A stretch of 64,000 bases of DNA, from the NCBI RefSeq assembly GCF_042646205.1, contig NZ_JBHRTF010000003.1, positions 372,001 to 436,000 of the forward strand, written 5' to 3'. This DNA comes from Cellvibrio fontiphilus_A (GTDB taxonomy: Bacteria; Pseudomonadota; Gammaproteobacteria; Pseudomonadales; Cellvibrionaceae). The position numbers and the translations under genes are program-made. The number at the start of each line of letters is the position of its first letter. The stretch's first letter is position 1. This document shows positions 1-7,540 of this stretch, in pieces. Below the pieces are notes generated by a model. It did not search any database. It worked only from the letters and a program-made list of their open reading frames with translations, and was not told the DNA's origin.

Positions 1-1
1 C

Positions 2-316
2 TTTGAGCTAAGTGGCACAGTCACCAAAGGCAAATGGGTGAATCCCCACAGCTGGGTATATGTAGATGTGAAAAATGCCGATGGCACAGTGACCAATTGG
101 GGTTTTGAATTTGGTTCGCCGTTTGCGCTAAAACAAAAAGGCTTGACCAAAGCAACGCTGCCCGCGGGCACTGAAGTAACTGTGAAAGGTTACCTTGCTA
201 AAGATGGCCAAAGCTTTGGTTATTCCACCAGCATCACCTTGCCGGATGGCCGGGTATTCCAAACCGGCGGCGCGCAGGATGCCCCCACAACACCATCGCG
301 CCCTGCAGGTAATTAA
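2..316 (+). CDS. DUF6152 family protein (5' end outside window)
   Basis: The reading frame is open from the first bases of the window, so the N-terminus lies upstream. The visible about 104 residues contain the pattern typical of the DUF6152 family: a K-W-x-N-P-H-S-W segment near residue 12, a W-G-x-E-x-G-S-P motif, an A-G-T-E-V-T-V-K-G-Y strand and a final L-P-D-G-R-V-F. Members are small exported beta proteins of unknown function. The stop codon overlaps the ATG of the next gene (TAATG), so the two are almost certainly co-transcribed and translationally coupled. An internal GTG at 38 is not the start, because the conserved fold begins before it. Family call is confident, function is unknown. 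Confidence 0.7.
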   Translation, partial: FELSGTVTKGKWVNPHSWVYVDVKNADGTVTNWGFEFGSPFALKQKGLTKATLPAGTEVTVKGYLAKDGQSFGYSTSITLPDGRVFQTGGAQDAPTTPSRPAGN

Positions 317-1182
317 TGATGAATTTGGAGCTTGATGTGCAAGGTTTTTATCGGAAAGGTTTTTTTAATCACACCCAGCCTTCATCAAAATGGATGGCGG
401 TGTTTCTGTGGTTAGTGATTGTGCTACTGGTTGTTACATCGCTTACCTTGGGTGTGCAATCGGCAAGCGCGGCTGAAAAAATTCCGCGCTTGAATGGCAA
501 GCCGGATTTTTCCGGTATCTGGCAAACCACGAGCGCAGCGGATTACGATTTGGAACCGCACTCAGCGCGTATCGATGCACCACCGGGGCCGGGAGTAGTG
601 GAGGGCGGTGAAATTCCTTACAAGCCTGAAGCCCTGGCGAAACGCAAACAAAACTTTGAAAACCGTTTTAAAGCTGACCCACGTTTGAAAGGTTGGACAT
701 TGGGTGTGCCGCGCGGCATTTATTATCCCGAGCCGCTGCAAATTTTCCAGCGCGAGCGCGACATCACTATCATCCATCAATTCGGCCACTCCATTCGCAC
801 CATCCATACCAATGGAACCGATCATCCACGCGATCCCAACGATTGGTGGTTGGGCGATTCACGCGCTAAATGGGAGGGAAATACATTGGTGGTGGATGTA
901 AAACACTTTAATGATGAAACCTGGCTGGATCGTTCAGGCAATTATCACAGTGATGCCCTGCATGTAGTTGAGCGCTGGACATTGATTGATGCAAACACGA
1001 TTGAATACAAAGCGCGTATCAGCGATGAAAAAGTGTTTACCCGCCCATGGGATATCACTGTGTTCCTGCATCGTCACCGCGAGCCGAATTTTCAATTGGT
1101 TGAGGATTATCGTTTTACGCTCGATTACGACCAATATTATCCCTATCCCGCTGAACGCGCTCCCAAAGCGCAGCCCAAGTAG
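316..1182 (+). CDS. Exported protein of unknown function, paralog of next gene
   Basis: 288 residues. A hydrophobic stretch at about residues 27-46 followed by S-A-S-A-A fits an N-terminal membrane anchor or signal peptide after an unusually long basic leader; the second ATG at 319 is an equally possible start. The mature part opens with P-D-F-S-G-I-W-Q and carries W-W-L-G-D-S-R-A-K-W-E-G-N-T-L-V-V-D-V and V-F-T-R-P-W-D-I motifs. The same blocks recur in the next gene, so the two are diverged paralogs. Such proteins are commonly found beside DUF6152 genes, but I know of no assigned activity. Overlaps the upstream gene by one base. Confidence 0.7.
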   Translation: MMNLELDVQGFYRKGFFNHTQPSSKWMAVFLWLVIVLLVVTSLTLGVQSASAAEKIPRLNGKPDFSGIWQTTSAADYDLEPHSARIDAPPGPGVVEGGEIPYKPEALAKRKQNFENRFKADPRLKGWTLGVPRGIYYPEPLQIFQRERDITIIHQFGHSIRTIHTNGTDHPRDPNDWWLGDSRAKWEGNTLVVDVKHFNDETWLDRSGNYHSDALHVVERWTLIDANTIEYKARISDEKVFTRPWDITVFLHRHREPNFQLVEDYRFTLDYDQYYPYPAERAPKAQPK

Positions 1183-1200
1183 ATATTGCAGGTGTGCATC

Positions 1201-2268
1201 ATGAACAGAAAAAATTTATCTGGCAAAACTAAACCGGCGCGCAAAACAATACAGATACACAAAAAAATACAGCTAGGCAAAGCAATCAAGGCAGTTCTTC
1301 TCAGTGGGATTGCTGCGGCACTGCTGGTGCAAACTGCCTTTGCCAACTATGAGCGCTGGGAAGCGGAGCGCGCGCAATTTCCAAAATTTGAACGTGAAAA
1401 AACCGTTTATAAAGTCAGCCAAGGCAAATGGACGGGAAAGCGTTTAAGTGACGGCCAACCGGATGTGCAAGGACATTGGTCGAATACTATTTCCAATCAC
1501 ACTAATTTTACTGACCCACAGGGGGCAACTCCGGGCGAACCACCGCGTACTCCATTAGGGCCGCGTGAATCCCGCGCGCCCAGCCGGGTTGTTGACCCTG
1601 CAGACGGGCAGGTGCCTTATCAACCCTGGGCACGTGAATTACAGCAAGAATATTTGAAAAATTTCAGCGAGCCGGTGAAGCCGGAATATGTAGAACCTTT
1701 GGCCCGCTGTGCACCGGGTGGGCCATCCAAATCGTTTATGTGGCACGGCTATGAGATACGCCAGTATCCCGGATATGTATTGTTCCTGTTTGATTCGGGT
1801 TCGCGGATTATTCATTTGGTAAAAAAGGGTGAGTTGGATAAAAAACCGCATCTGGATCAAAAAATCCGTTTATGGAATGGTGATTCACGCGGTTACTGGG
1901 AAGGTAATACCCTGCATGTTGAGGTGCGCAATAACAATTCCAAATCGCGTTTTGGTCGCACAGGGGAATTCTCCGGTACAGAAACGACAGTAGTGGAAAA
2001 ATTCATTTTTGAAGATAAAGGCGAGCGTTATTTATATTCCGCAACCTATACCGACCCTACTGTATTTACGCGCCCCTGGACGTTGGAAATACCGGCGCGC
2101 CGCGTAGAAAATTTTGCTGAAGATGGCTGGAATAACCAATTAGGTATTGCGAACCACAAAGGCAAAAAATTGTTACTGGAGCCTTATGAACAAATTTGTA
2201 CGGAAAATAATGGAGGTTTTGGTGGCGGTGCAGTAATTGGTGCAGGCAATGCAGCTCCTATTTACTAA
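1201..2268 (+). CDS. Exported protein of unknown function, paralog of previous gene
   Basis: 355 residues from the ATG at 1201, preceded by AGGT; a TTG at 1186 is in frame but less likely. A basic N-terminus and a hydrophobic segment at about residues 31-47 ending A-F-A indicate a signal peptide. The mature protein has P-D-V-Q-G-H-W-S, R-L-W-N-G-D-S-R-G-Y-W-E-G-N-T-L-H-V-E-V and V-F-T-R-P-W-T-L blocks shared with the gene before it, and ends in a glycine-rich tail. The operon position between a DUF6152 gene and cytochrome genes suggests an extracytoplasmic role, possibly linked to a redox step; this is inference only. Confidence 0.7.
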   Translation: MNRKNLSGKTKPARKTIQIHKKIQLGKAIKAVLLSGIAAALLVQTAFANYERWEAERAQFPKFEREKTVYKVSQGKWTGKRLSDGQPDVQGHWSNTISNHTNFTDPQGATPGEPPRTPLGPRESRAPSRVVDPADGQVPYQPWARELQQEYLKNFSEPVKPEYVEPLARCAPGGPSKSFMWHGYEIRQYPGYVLFLFDSGSRIIHLVKKGELDKKPHLDQKIRLWNGDSRGYWEGNTLHVEVRNNNSKSRFGRTGEFSGTETTVVEKFIFEDKGERYLYSATYTDPTVFTRPWTLEIPARRVENFAEDGWNNQLGIANHKGKKLLLEPYEQICTENNGGFGGGAVIGAGNAAPIY

Positions 2269-2336
2269 ACCTCTGTGTGTAAAAGAAAAATACTTATCTA
2301 ACCATTAATCAGCAAATAATCAGGAAATAAATATCT

Positions 2337-2867
2337 ATGAATCGTGCAGCCAGTGTTATTCCATTTTTAAAAACAAAAAACCTGTTAAGCATAGCCGCCG
2401 CTGTTTTTTTGGTGAGCAGCAGCGCAAGCCTGTTTGCCGCTGAACCCGCCAAAGCGGCACCAGCGGCTGGGCCTTCACCGGCCAAACAAGCAATTGCCGT
2501 GCGCAAAGCCGCCTTTGTATTGATTGCCAATAATTTCAAACCGATTGGCGAAGTCTTGCAAGGCAAGGCGCCTTACAATCAGGCAGAGATTGTGAAACGC
2601 GCGCAACGTGTCGCTTTTTTAAGTGAATTATTGGACGGGACATTTCCGGCAGATTCAAACCTGGGAACACCCGATACCAAAACCAAAGCCGAAGCCTTTA
2701 CCAACGCAGCGGATTTTGAAAAATTACTAAAAGAGTTCCAGGCTAATACCAAAACACTGGCTGTGGTTGCCGCTAAAGAATCAACCGCATCTGATGCGTT
2801 TAAAAACGCAGCAAAAGCAGTGGCTGAAGGTTGTAAAGGTTGCCACGACAAGTACAAGGAAAAATAA
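2337..2867 (+). CDS. Cytochrome c'/c556-type protein
   Basis: 176 residues starting at an ATG with AGGAAAT upstream. The N-terminus is a signal peptide (hydrophobic stretch at about residues 19-35, ending L-F-A-A). The body is helical and alanine/lysine rich, and a single heme c attachment motif C-K-G-C-H lies at residues 166-170, ten residues from the end. C-terminal CXXCH in a four-helix protein is the pattern of the cytochrome c' / c556 family, which act as periplasmic electron carriers or gas-binding proteins. It lies about 70 bases after the preceding exported-protein gene and before a cytochrome b561-like gene, suggesting a small electron-transfer operon. Confidence 0.85.
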   Translation: MNRAASVIPFLKTKNLLSIAAAVFLVSSSASLFAAEPAKAAPAAGPSPAKQAIAVRKAAFVLIANNFKPIGEVLQGKAPYNQAEIVKRAQRVAFLSELLDGTFPADSNLGTPDTKTKAEAFTNAADFEKLLKEFQANTKTLAVVAAKESTASDAFKNAAKAVAEGCKGCHDKYKEK

Positions 2868-2881
2868 TCGGTAAAACTCCG

Positions 2882-2920
2882 GCCATTACACTGCTTTTGA
2901 GGCAGTGTAATGGCTTATTT
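2882..2920 (+). terminator. Strong hairpin after the cytochrome c gene
   Basis: A perfect 13-bp inverted repeat (2882-2894 against 2902-2914) with a 7-base loop, followed by a short T/A-rich stretch. It sits 15 bases after the cytochrome c stop codon. The T tract is weak, so it may act as a terminator, an attenuator or a 3'-end stabiliser before the next gene. Confidence 0.6.
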
Positions 2921-2943
2921 ATAGTCAACGATTGAGCTTTACT

Positions 2944-3708
2944 ATGAGTGATCAATTTATCGAACCCAACGAGCTTCTGCAGGCACAAGTACAACCCCAT
3001 TCCCGTGATGATGTGCAAGATAGTCAATTGCACGTGTGGGACGTGCCTACGCGCGTTTTCCATTGGTTATTGGTTGCATCGTTTATTGCTGCCTATGTCA
3101 GTAATTGGTTAGGTGTAAGTTATTTCACCTATCACTTGTGGTCAGGTTATTTTGTGGTGATTTTGGTGGGCTTCCGTATTCTGTGGGGTGTTTTTGGTAC
3201 ACACCATGCGCGCTTCGCCAATTTTGTGCGGCATCCTGTTGAGAGTTTGCGTTATGCCAAGGCGTTACTGACAAACAAGGTGAAGTCTTATCCCGGCCAC
3301 AATCCACTAGGCGCACTCATGGTATTGTTGCTGTTATTGGTGATGTTGGTTCAAGCGGTGACCGGTTTATTTGCAAACGATGAAATTTTTAACGCAGGGC
3401 CGCTCTATGGTTACGTTAGCCATGATTTCAGTTTGGCGTTGACAGGTTTACACAAGGAGTTGTTTTATTGGATTCTTGCCGCTGTGGCAGTGCATGTATC
3501 GGCGGTATTGTTTTATGTATTTGTCAAACGTGAAAATCTGGTTAAAGCGATGGTCACGGGTAAAAAGCCGCGACGCGGATTTGAAAACGCGCGTTCGATA
3601 AAATCATCACGGGTTTGGCTGGCATTGTTTTTGATCGTACTGGTTTCAGGTGCGTTGGCCGGAATTATTGTTGCGGCACCGGAAGCAGTGCTGGATATGG
3701 GGTATTAA
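2944..3708 (+). CDS. Cytochrome b561 family membrane protein
   Basis: 254 residues from the ATG at 2944; an upstream in-frame TTG at 2932 is unlikely. The sequence V-W-D-V-P-T-R-V-F-H-W marks the start of the first membrane helix in b-type cytochromes of the cytochrome b561 / Ni-hydrogenase cytochrome b group, the histidine being a probable heme ligand. Four to five hydrophobic helices follow, with further helix-embedded histidines (Y-H-L-W-S-G-Y, L-H-K-E-L, A-V-H-V-S). It probably moves electrons between quinol and the neighbouring periplasmic cytochrome c. The two cytochrome genes are separated by a strong hairpin. Confidence 0.85.
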   Translation: MSDQFIEPNELLQAQVQPHSRDDVQDSQLHVWDVPTRVFHWLLVASFIAAYVSNWLGVSYFTYHLWSGYFVVILVGFRILWGVFGTHHARFANFVRHPVESLRYAKALLTNKVKSYPGHNPLGALMVLLLLLVMLVQAVTGLFANDEIFNAGPLYGYVSHDFSLALTGLHKELFYWILAAVAVHVSAVLFYVFVKRENLVKAMVTGKKPRRGFENARSIKSSRVWLALFLIVLVSGALAGIIVAAPEAVLDMGY

Positions 3709-3729
3709 GTTTTTCTGTTATTTTTACAT

Positions 3730-3803
3730 CGGGATAAAAAACAGCGAAATAAAAAGCGAGATAAAAAGCAGCCAGATAAAAAACAGCAGAATAAAAATAA
3801 GCG
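3730..3803. repeat. Degenerate short tandem repeat GATAAAAARCAGC
   Basis: About five imperfect copies of a 12-15 base unit built on GATAAAAA followed by GCAGC or ACAGC lie between the cytochrome b gene and the convergent hairpin. The in-phase A tracts may bend DNA. A related TTTTTATC-rich repeat lies at 30906-30958. Confidence 0.6.
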
Positions 3804-3830
3804 ACGCCATTTGGCCTCGCTTATTTTTTT
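3793..3830. terminator. Bidirectional terminator between convergent genes
   Basis: A 12-bp perfect stem (3793-3804 with 3817-3828) flanked by A tract on one side and T tract on the other. It lies between the plus-strand cytochrome gene and the minus-strand amidotransferase gene, whose stop codon (3821-3823) is inside the right arm. Confidence 0.8.
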
Positions 3831-4615
3831 ACATCAACAATTTTACTTTCCTTATAAACTTCCCCTTGTTTAAACAACCGTGCTTCTCCTGGTTGATAGA
3901 GCGTCCATTGCTCGTTTGCGGTTAATGGTTTGGTGGCAATCACCACCATTTGGTCGTCGTGATTGTTGTGCTGACTCAAATCCAATGACACTTCCCGATC
4001 AATCAGTGTCACCTGTGTGAAAGGATATTGCCGTTGCACATAGGCGAGGTGGGTTGAGCAGTAGGTGTACATCCATTCACCGTTAGACAAAATAATATTG
4101 AATGTACCAAATGCTGCAATTGTCTCGCTTAAATGGTTGAGCCATTGAAATAGCTCATCAATGCTATCGGCCCCATTGGGAAAATGACGTTTTAATTCTT
4201 GCAATAAAAAGCAAAACGCCAATTCGCTATCAGTATCGCCCTCTGGTTGAAACTCATCATCCAATGGCGGATTAAAACCCTTTAAATCGCCGTTGTGACA
4301 AAACAGCCAATCCTGCTGCCAAAGATTGCGCTGGAATGGATGGCAGTTCCTGATTTTTACCGCACCAACTGTGGCTTTACGGATATGGGCAATAATTGTG
4401 TTGGATTTTATATCGGTTTTTTGAATGCTTTCTGCCAGCGGTGATTCGGCAGCGGGCGATTCATCCAGAAAAACCTGCGCTTGCTGATTACGATAAAATG
4501 CAAGCCCCCAACCATCTTTATGGTCATCTGTTAAACCACCACGCGCACGAAAGCCTTCAAATGAAAAGCCAATGCTCGCCGGTTGTTTACAACTCATTCC
4601 CAATAGCTGGCACAT
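3821..4615 (-). CDS. yafJ: Class II glutamine amidotransferase, YafJ type
   Basis: 264 residues. The protein begins M-C-Q-L-L-G-M-S, placing the catalytic nucleophile Cys at position 2, to be exposed after Met removal as in Ntn-hydrolase type amidotransferases. D-G-W-G-L-A-F-Y, H-I-R-K-A-T and C-H-N-G-D-L-K-G-F are the conserved substrate-pocket motifs. Length matches E. coli YafJ (about 255). It lacks a synthetase domain, so the acceptor substrate is unknown. The gene is 27 bases downstream of the EAL-like gene on the same strand and probably shares its transcript. Confidence 0.9.
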   Translation of the reverse strand: MCQLLGMSCKQPASIGFSFEGFRARGGLTDDHKDGWGLAFYRNQQAQVFLDESPAAESPLAESIQKTDIKSNTIIAHIRKATVGAVKIRNCHPFQRNLWQQDWLFCHNGDLKGFNPPLDDEFQPEGDTDSELAFCFLLQELKRHFPNGADSIDELFQWLNHLSETIAAFGTFNIILSNGEWMYTYCSTHLAYVQRQYPFTQVTLIDREVSLDLSQHNNHDDQMVVIATKPLTANEQWTLYQPGEARLFKQGEVYKESKIVDVKK

Positions 4616-4642
4616 AGTAATTACGGATTTTCCTATACAAGA

Positions 4643-5443
4643 TTAACTTGCCAAACGTGAAGGTTGTACATAGCCAGTCAATTGTCTGGTTGAGTAGGCG
4701 ACCAAAGAATGGCGCTCTGATTCATCCAAGTTTGCAACCAGTATTTGCAATTTCTCCATGAAATTATGTTCACGGTCTAGTTGGCTTGCGAGCCTTGTGT
4801 TGGCAAAAACATAGTCAGATACCAGTGGTAACCCTTGTCGTAGTAACTGTTGTAATAACTGTTGTAGCAGTAACCAATCTTCCAGCGTTTCCAGATGTAT
4901 ACCAATACGATAGTGACGTTCGCGGTAATTGCTTAACGCTTGTTGGAAATGCGCAAGGTTTAATTCATTAACAAGTTTGGTATGTAATATCACCCGTTCT
5001 GGATTAAGCCCGCAATCGCTCAGTATTTTCTCAAAAGTTTTGCCGTGATCCTGGGGAACACTCAGTATATGCTTGGCTTGCACATGAAGTGCTAGCACAC
5101 CTTTGAAACCATCGTGCTGTTGTAAATAATTCAGAGAGTGAAGTGTTCTTACCAATCTATCCAAATGCACCACTTCTTCGGTACTTTCCAGAGAATTTAC
5201 AATGGCATCTATATTCAACACATTTCCAGTAGTAGAGCGCACAAATAAATCTGCGTAATGGCCAATTAATTCGCCATTATCAACCCCCCGCATTTCTGCA
5301 AACTGGCTACCTAATACCAAATTACCAAAACGGGCGCGATACTGGTTATCTACTTTAAATAAACCAGTTTTAGGCAGTTCATTAAGGCGCGCCTGTGTTT
5401 GCAGTTGGTCATTGAAGTAGTGCATTAATTCTGTAAGTGGCAT
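4643..5443 (-). CDS. Degenerate EAL-like domain protein
   Basis: 266 residues, no membrane segment. The order of secondary elements follows an EAL phosphodiesterase: an F-A-E-M-R-G segment where E-A-L-x-R would be, G-V-L-A-L-H-V-Q-A at the usual V-N-L-S position, G-L-N-P-E-R-V-I-L-H as the following helix-strand, and Y-R-I-G-I-H-L-E where D-D-F-G normally lies. The metal-binding Glu and Asp-Asp pair are not recognisable, so cyclic-di-GMP hydrolysis is unlikely; it may be a binding or protein-interaction version. It is divergent from the sulfur encapsulin operon across about 280 bases. Family assignment is by pattern and moderately uncertain. Confidence 0.55.
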   Translation of the reverse strand: MPLTELMHYFNDQLQTQARLNELPKTGLFKVDNQYRARFGNLVLGSQFAEMRGVDNGELIGHYADLFVRSTTGNVLNIDAIVNSLESTEEVVHLDRLVRTLHSLNYLQQHDGFKGVLALHVQAKHILSVPQDHGKTFEKILSDCGLNPERVILHTKLVNELNLAHFQQALSNYRERHYRIGIHLETLEDWLLLQQLLQQLLRQGLPLVSDYVFANTRLASQLDREHNFMEKLQILVANLDESERHSLVAYSTRQLTGYVQPSRLAS

Positions 5444-5726
5444 AGCAAAATTCTTGGATATTTTTAGGGGGGAGCGTTATAGGGCGGCATCTTAAAGAGG
5501 AATCAAAAAACTATAAAATAATTAAATATTCCTAGCTTATAACAAGCCTGAAATTGAAAGCCTGATTATAAGGTTATAGAGATATGTTCTTTCCCATTGT
5601 GTATAGCCGTCACTATAGTTGCCCTCAATTCACAAACAACACATTCCGTTTTCATAGAAAGATGGTAACGGCGGTAATCAGTTGTCGGTGGTGTTTAAAA
5701 ATAAACACTTGATTGAGGAAAGTGTT
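5444..5726. promoter_or_regulatory. Divergent control region between EAL-like gene and sulfur operon
   Basis: A 283-base AT-rich region. It contains a direct repeat AAGCCTGA at 5544-5551 and 5558-5565 (14-base period) flanked by TATAAC and GTTATA half sites. Repeats of this layout can be LysR-type or other activator sites, and a sulfur-responsive factor would be logical. I cannot assign a transcription start with confidence. Confidence 0.4.
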
Positions 5727-6239
5727 ATGACGGTAATCCAATTAACCAATGCTGTTGATAATTCAACACCTAATGGCAGTTCAAATGCTGCAAGGGAATT
5801 ACCCGAGGTATTGGCCAAAGCAGCGCAAGCTGCAATAGGTGCAGAGCTTGCTTACGCAGGAAGTGTTGCACCGGAAGATGCATGGAAATTATTTATCAAT
5901 GGCCACGCCCATTTAGTGGATGTACGCACCGTAGAAGAACGAAAGTTTGTAGGCCATGTCCCTAATACCTTTCATATTGCCTGGCAGACAGGCCCTGCAT
6001 TAATTAAAAACCCGCGTTTTTTACGTGAGTTGGAAAATAAATTGCCCAAAGACGCCGTAATTTTATTGTTATGCCGCAGTGGCAAACGCTCTGCGGCTGC
6101 AGCAGAGGCGGCAACCAAAGCAGGCTTTCGCTATGTATTTAATGTGCGTGAAGGTTTTGAAGGTGACCTTGATGAGCACCAGCAGCGCGGTGCGGTCAGT
6201 GGTTGGCGTCAACGTGGCCTGCCTTGGGTGCAGGACTAA
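5727..6239 (+). CDS. Rhodanese-domain sulfurtransferase
   Basis: 170 residues from the ATG at 5727, which has GAGGAA eight bases upstream; an in-frame GTG at 5682 has no such site. The rhodanese fold begins near residue 45 (A-W-K-L-F-I-N-G, L-V-D-V-R-T-V-E-E-R). The active-site loop C-R-S-G-K-R-S has the catalytic Cys that carries a persulfide. The first roughly 40 residues are low complexity, unusual for a single-domain rhodanese. It is first gene of the encapsulin / cysteine desulfurase operon, so it probably passes sulfur to or from that compartment. Rhodanese genes are known neighbours of family 2A encapsulins. Confidence 0.9.
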   Translation: MTVIQLTNAVDNSTPNGSSNAARELPEVLAKAAQAAIGAELAYAGSVAPEDAWKLFINGHAHLVDVRTVEERKFVGHVPNTFHIAWQTGPALIKNPRFLRELENKLPKDAVILLLCRSGKRSAAAAEAATKAGFRYVFNVREGFEGDLDEHQQRGAVSGWRQRGLPWVQD

Positions 6240-6277
6240 TCAGAAAAATAAAGAAAAAAGAGAAGAGTTAGTTATCC

Positions 6278-7231
6278 ATGAGCCATCAACAACATCCCGA
6301 ATTAATATCAGCTACCTGGGAGCTGGATACCATTGTGCAGGAGTTGCGCAATGCCCGTAACGATTGGCGTGCGCAGCGTGGCCGCTCACGTGAACCCGGC
6401 TTACGCGAATTGCCCTCGCGCGATGCGTTACAACAAATTATCCGTGAGCTGTGCGGTGCATTATTTCCCATGCGTTTGGGGCCGCAGGAGCTGCGCGAAG
6501 AAACGGAAGATTATTATGTAGGCCACACATTGGATGCCGCGCTCAATGAATTATTCCGGCAGGTGCAGTTGGAGCTGGTGTATTTTTCTCGCCAGCAGAA
6601 TGCGAATGCCGATGAAGCCTTATTAAAGAATCAAGCCAATCAAATTGTTCGTTTGTTCGCTGCGGCATTGCCTGAATTGCGCCGCACATTGGATGTGGAT
6701 ATTCAGGCTGCATTTCAGGGCGACCCCGCTGCGCGCAGTGTCGATGAAGTTTTGCTGTGTTATCCCGGTGTGCTCGCCATTATCCATCACCGTTTGGCTC
6801 ACACCCTTTATCAACTGGGTGTGCCATTACTCGCGCGAATTGTGGCGGAATTGGCGCACTCATTAACGGGAATTGATATTCACCCCGGTGCAGAAATCGG
6901 ACGTGGTTTTTTTATCGACCATGGCACCGGCGTAGTGATTGGTGAGACCGCAGTGATTGGTGAGCGAGTGAGGATTTATCAAGCCGTCACCTTGGGTGCT
7001 AAAACATTTCCCACCGATGACAAAGGCCATTTGCAAAAGGGTTTACCACGTCACCCGATTGTTGAGGATGATGTGGTGATTTATGCAGGTGCTACGGTGT
7101 TAGGGCGCATCACCATCGGCAAAGGTTCGATTATTGGCGGCAATGTGTGGCTCACGCGCAGTGTGCCGCCCGGTTCCAGTATCACCCAAGCCAGTTCGCG
7201 CCAACAATTGCCGCAGGGAGCTGATGTATGA
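6278..7231 (+). CDS. epsC: Serine O-acetyltransferase, EpsC type
   Basis: 317 residues. Transfers acetyl from acetyl-CoA to L-serine to make O-acetylserine, the precursor of cysteine. The N-terminal half is the helical domain; the C-terminal half is a left-handed beta-helix with hexapeptide repeats starting D-I-H-P-G-A-E-I-G and including F-I-D-H-G-T-G-V-V-I-G-E, where the Asp-His pair is catalytic. It has the longer EpsC-type architecture rather than the E. coli CysE form. Start has AGAAGAG upstream. The last four bases overlap the XRE gene (ATGA), implying coupled translation. Supplies cysteine precursor to an operon whose cysteine desulfurase consumes cysteine. Confidence 0.92.
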   Translation: MSHQQHPELISATWELDTIVQELRNARNDWRAQRGRSREPGLRELPSRDALQQIIRELCGALFPMRLGPQELREETEDYYVGHTLDAALNELFRQVQLELVYFSRQQNANADEALLKNQANQIVRLFAAALPELRRTLDVDIQAAFQGDPAARSVDEVLLCYPGVLAIIHHRLAHTLYQLGVPLLARIVAELAHSLTGIDIHPGAEIGRGFFIDHGTGVVIGETAVIGERVRIYQAVTLGAKTFPTDDKGHLQKGLPRHPIVEDDVVIYAGATVLGRITIGKGSIIGGNVWLTRSVPPGSSITQASSRQQLPQGADV

Positions 7232-7461
7232 ACATCAATGTGCATTTTGGACGCACGGTAAAACAATTGCGTTCAGCCCAAGGTTTATCACAAGAAGCAT
7301 TTGCGGCGCGTGCAGATTTAAATCGCACATACCTTGGTGAAGTTGAACGCGGTGTTGCTACGCCATCACTGGCAACGGTTGCCAAAATCGCGGCTGCATT
7401 GAACATGTCTCCCTCCGCACTGATTGCACAAAGTGAAGAGCTGACGGCTATAGCCGGTTGA
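7228..7461 (+). CDS. Small XRE-family transcription regulator
   Basis: 77 residues made almost entirely of one HTH-3 domain: F-G-R-T-V-K-Q-L-R helix 1, then L-S-Q-E-A-F-A-A-R-A helix 2 and N-R-T-Y-L-G-E-V-E-R-G recognition region. No sensor domain. It overlaps epsC by four bases and precedes the encapsulin gene by 79 bases, a spacing that contains an inverted repeat that could be its operator. It probably autoregulates the downstream half of the operon; this is inference. Confidence 0.85.
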   Translation: MNINVHFGRTVKQLRSAQGLSQEAFAARADLNRTYLGEVERGVATPSLATVAKIAAALNMSPSALIAQSEELTAIAG

Positions 7462-7469
7462 GCGTTTTT

Positions 7470-7487
7470 TAGATCAATGAGATCTTA
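7470..7487. promoter_or_regulatory. Inverted repeat between XRE gene and encapsulin gene
   Basis: AGATC-AATGA-GATCT is a perfect 5-bp inverted repeat with 5-base centre (7471-7485), extending to 6 of 7 matched pairs. Its position immediately after an XRE gene and before the shell gene makes it a candidate operator or, with the preceding T run, a small regulatory hairpin. Confidence 0.4.
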
Positions 7488-7540
7488 GCTTAGTTTATTT
7501 TAATCTATGCATTATTGGGTTACCCCAGAGGAGCATCGGG

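Noticed and set aside
3730..3803. Possible CRISPR-like array
   Set aside because: Units are 12-15 bases and imperfect, without unique spacers; it is a simple AT-rich tandem repeat.
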